NCBI GenBank assembly: GCA_003456855.1
Contig: DMOO01000058.1
Coordinates: 1-13,105, forward strand
Direction of reading: 5' to 3'
DNA length: 13,105 nt
Source of the DNA: Sphaerochaeta sp.
GTDB lineage: Bacteria; Spirochaetota; Spirochaetia; Sphaerochaetales; Sphaerochaetaceae
Shown here: piece by piece, positions 11,367 through 13,105 of the stretch
How positions within the stretch are numbered: the stretch's first letter is position 1
How the letters are laid out: each line of letters starts with the position of its first letter
Position numbers and translations under genes: made by a program
Notes under the pieces: generated by a model
Told to the model about the DNA's origin: nothing
Databases searched by the model: none
What the model saw: only the letters and a program-made list of their open reading frames with translations

Positions 11367-13105
11367 ATGAAGAAAGTTGATTTCATGTGTACAGCCTTCA
11401 GAGACGGTTTCCAGTCCGTCTATGGAGCTAGAGTATTCACAAAGGATTTCATGCCAGCAGTCGATGCAGCACGCAAGGCAGGAATCACCCACTTCGAGGC
11501 AGGTGGCGGAGCTCGCTTCCAGGCTCTCTACTTCTACAGCAATGAAGACGCCTTCGAGATGATGGACGAGTTCAGAAGAGTCGCAGGACCTGATGCAAAC
11601 CTCCAGACACTCTCAAGAGGAGTCAACGTCGTAGGACTCGATTCACAGCCACGTGACATCATTGATCTGCACGCCCAGATGTTCAAGAAGCACGGAATGA
11701 CAACAATCAGAAACTTCGATGCTCTGAATGACGTCAACAACCTGATCGACAGCGGAAACTCAATCCACAACGCAGGCCTCAAGCACGAGGTCACGGTCAC
11801 AATGATGAGCCTTCCTCCAAAGACAACAGGTGCCCATGACCCAGCATTCTACGAGAGAGTCCTCAGACAGATCCTCGACGCTGGCATCCCATTCGACAGC
11901 ATCTGCTTCAAGGACGCTTCCGGCACATCAACACCTAAGACAGTCTACGAGACAATAAAGAGAGCCAGAGCCCTTGTCGGAAAGGACGTCACAATCGTCA
12001 TGCACAGCCACGACACTGCAGGAACCTGTGTTGCTCAGTACATGGCAGCCCTCGAGGCCGGTGCAAACCAGCTCGACCTTTCAATGCAGCCGGTATCAGG
12101 TGGAACATGCCAGGTTGACATCATCACAATGTGGCACGCTCTTCGCGGAACAGACTACGATCTCGGAGTCGACATCCACGCAGTCCAGAAGGCTGAGGCA
12201 GTCTTCAAGGAGTGCATGAAGGACTACTTCCTGCCACCAGAGGCAGCAAAGGTCAGCCCAGAGATCCCATTCTTCCCTCTCCCAGGCGGAGCTCTCACAG
12301 CAAACACACAGATGCTCAGAGACAACGGCCTCATGGACAAGTACCCACAGATCGTCGAGGCCATGGGCGAGACAGTTGCAAAGGGGGGATTCGGAACATC
12401 AGTCACACCAGTTTCACAGTTCTACTTCCAGCAGGCATTCAACAACGTCATGTTCGGACCTTGGAAGAAGATCGCTGAGGGTTATGGAAAGATGGTCCTC
12501 GGTTACTTCGGAAAGACTCCAGTCGAGCCGGATCCAGAGGTCGTCAAGATCGCAGCAGAGCAGCTGAAGAAGGAGCCGACAACAAAGAAGGTCGTCGACA
12601 TCAACGATGCTGACCCAACCAAGGGCCGTGAGGCATCAATCAAGATGCTCAAGGACAACAACATTGAGGTCACAGAGGAGAACATCTTCATCGCAGCTTC
12701 CTGTAAGGAGAAGGGAATCCTCTTCCTGACAAAGAAGTCAAAGGTCAACGGTGTCAGAAAGGCCGATCCAGCCGAAGAGGCAGCAAAGAAGGCCGGTGAG
12801 TACACAGTCACAGTCAACGGCAAGGCCTACGGCGTCAAGCTCGGAAAGACCAGTGCCACAGTCAACGGCGTGGACAACCCTCTCTCAGTTGCCATGGGCA
12901 TTGACCAGGCAGCAATCGCAGCAACAGCAGCAGTTGCACCAGCAGCCGCAGCAGCTCCAGCAAACCTGCCAGCAGGTGGACAGGAAGTCGCAGCTCCAAT
13001 GCCGGGCCTGATCCTCAGACTTGAGTGCAAGGTCGGACAGGCAGTCAAGAAAGACCAGCTCATCATGGTCATGGAGGCCATGAAGATGGAGAACGAGATC
13101 ATGGC
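11367..13105 (+). CDS. oadA: oxaloacetate decarboxylase alpha subunit (biotin carboxyltransferase), 3' end cut by window
   Basis: Transfers the carboxyl group of oxaloacetate to biotin; the beta subunit then releases CO2 and exports Na+. 579 codons are visible and the frame is still open at the right edge. Domains are the carboxyltransferase TIM barrel (about 1-300), PycB-type helical domain (about 300-450), an Ala/Pro linker (about 513-535) and a biotinyl domain ending MEAMKMEN with biotin Lys573. Metal-site residues are Asp13 in FRDGFQS, Lys182 in CFKDASG and His213/His215 in HSHDTAG, with the spacing seen in transcarboxylase 5S and PycB. The family total is about 590-600 aa, so only some 15-20 residues are missing. 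The N-terminus CTAFRDGFQSVYGARV differs from the enterobacterial LRDAHQS form. A pyruvate carboxylase subunit B is the main alternative, made unlikely by oadG just upstream. Confidence 0.94.
   Translation, partial: MKKVDFMCTAFRDGFQSVYGARVFTKDFMPAVDAARKAGITHFEAGGGARFQALYFYSNEDAFEMMDEFRRVAGPDANLQTLSRGVNVVGLDSQPRDIIDLHAQMFKKHGMTTIRNFDALNDVNNLIDSGNSIHNAGLKHEVTVTMMSLPPKTTGAHDPAFYERVLRQILDAGIPFDSICFKDASGTSTPKTVYETIKRARALVGKDVTIVMHSHDTAGTCVAQYMAALEAGANQLDLSMQPVSGGTCQVDIITMWHALRGTDYDLGVDIHAVQKAEAVFKECMKDYFLPPEAAKVSPEIPFFPLPGGALTANTQMLRDNGLMDKYPQIVEAMGETVAKGGFGTSVTPVSQFYFQQAFNNVMFGPWKKIAEGYGKMVLGYFGKTPVEPDPEVVKIAAEQLKKEPTTKKVVDINDADPTKGREASIKMLKDNNIEVTEENIFIAASCKEKGILFLTKKSKVNGVRKADPAEEAAKKAGEYTVTVNGKAYGVKLGKTSATVNGVDNPLSVAMGIDQAAIAATAAVAPAAAAAPANLPAGGQEVAAPMPGLILRLECKVGQAVKKDQLIMVMEAMKMENEIM

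Noticed and set aside
1..13105. CRISPR array, insertion sequence or transposase, prophage or secondary-metabolite cluster
   Set aside because: No regularly spaced repeats, no transposase or integrase motifs and no terminal inverted repeats were seen; the gene content is ordinary metabolism apart from one toxin-antitoxin pair.

Overview
The window is ordinary bacterial chromosome of roughly 50% GC, with mostly single genes or gene pairs separated by well-formed promoters and terminators. Gene content points to an anaerobic, fermentative, probably gut-associated bacterium: a GH36 alpha-galactosidase, and the gamma and alpha subunits of a biotin-dependent Na+-pumping oxaloacetate decarboxylase. 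The alpha subunit begins with a CTAFRDGFQS-type N-terminus that I associate with Spirochaetota (Treponema/Sphaerochaeta-like). That assignment is an inference from memory, not a search result.

Layout. 1-685 (-): 5' part of cysK, with a palindromic operator between its promoter elements. 829-2526 (+): promoter, about 215 nt leader carrying an unlisted 26-codon ORF, mgtE and its terminator. 2526-3203 (-) and 3283-3729 (+): a YczE/DUF6198-like membrane protein and a free-methionine-(R)-sulfoxide reductase, diverging from promoters whose -35 boxes overlap. 3730-6099 (-): alpha-galactosidase. 6230-6303 (+): tRNA-Cys(GCA) with a strong terminator. The last 20 nt around its 3' end recur 171 nt downstream, next to a structured segment and a second terminator. 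6523-7186 (-): a toxin-antitoxin pair made of a RelB/DinJ-like antitoxin and a PIN-domain toxin. 7300-8982 (+): aldo/keto reductase and cutC. 9038-9949 (-): Mrp/NBP35 ATPase. 10069-10830 (+): serine O-acetyltransferase. 11083-13105 (+): oadG and oadA, the latter cut by the window edge.

Functional links. Serine acetyltransferase and cysteine synthase, at opposite ends of the window, together make cysteine from serine. The decarboxylase subunits couple oxaloacetate breakdown to a sodium gradient.

The most interesting signal is upstream of mgtE. A 26-residue ORF with a near-perfect Shine-Dalgarno contains Asp-Pro-Asp-Pro-Val-Pro, which resembles the EPDP-type proline run of the enterobacterial MgtL leader peptide. 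It sits in the 5' UTR of a Mg2+ transporter, and its own coding sequence can pair with its own ribosome-binding site over 8 bp. This looks like a translation-based magnesium sensor on an MgtE-class gene. Second is the tRNA-Cys 3'-end repeat, whose geometry recalls the rtT repeats of E. coli tyrT.
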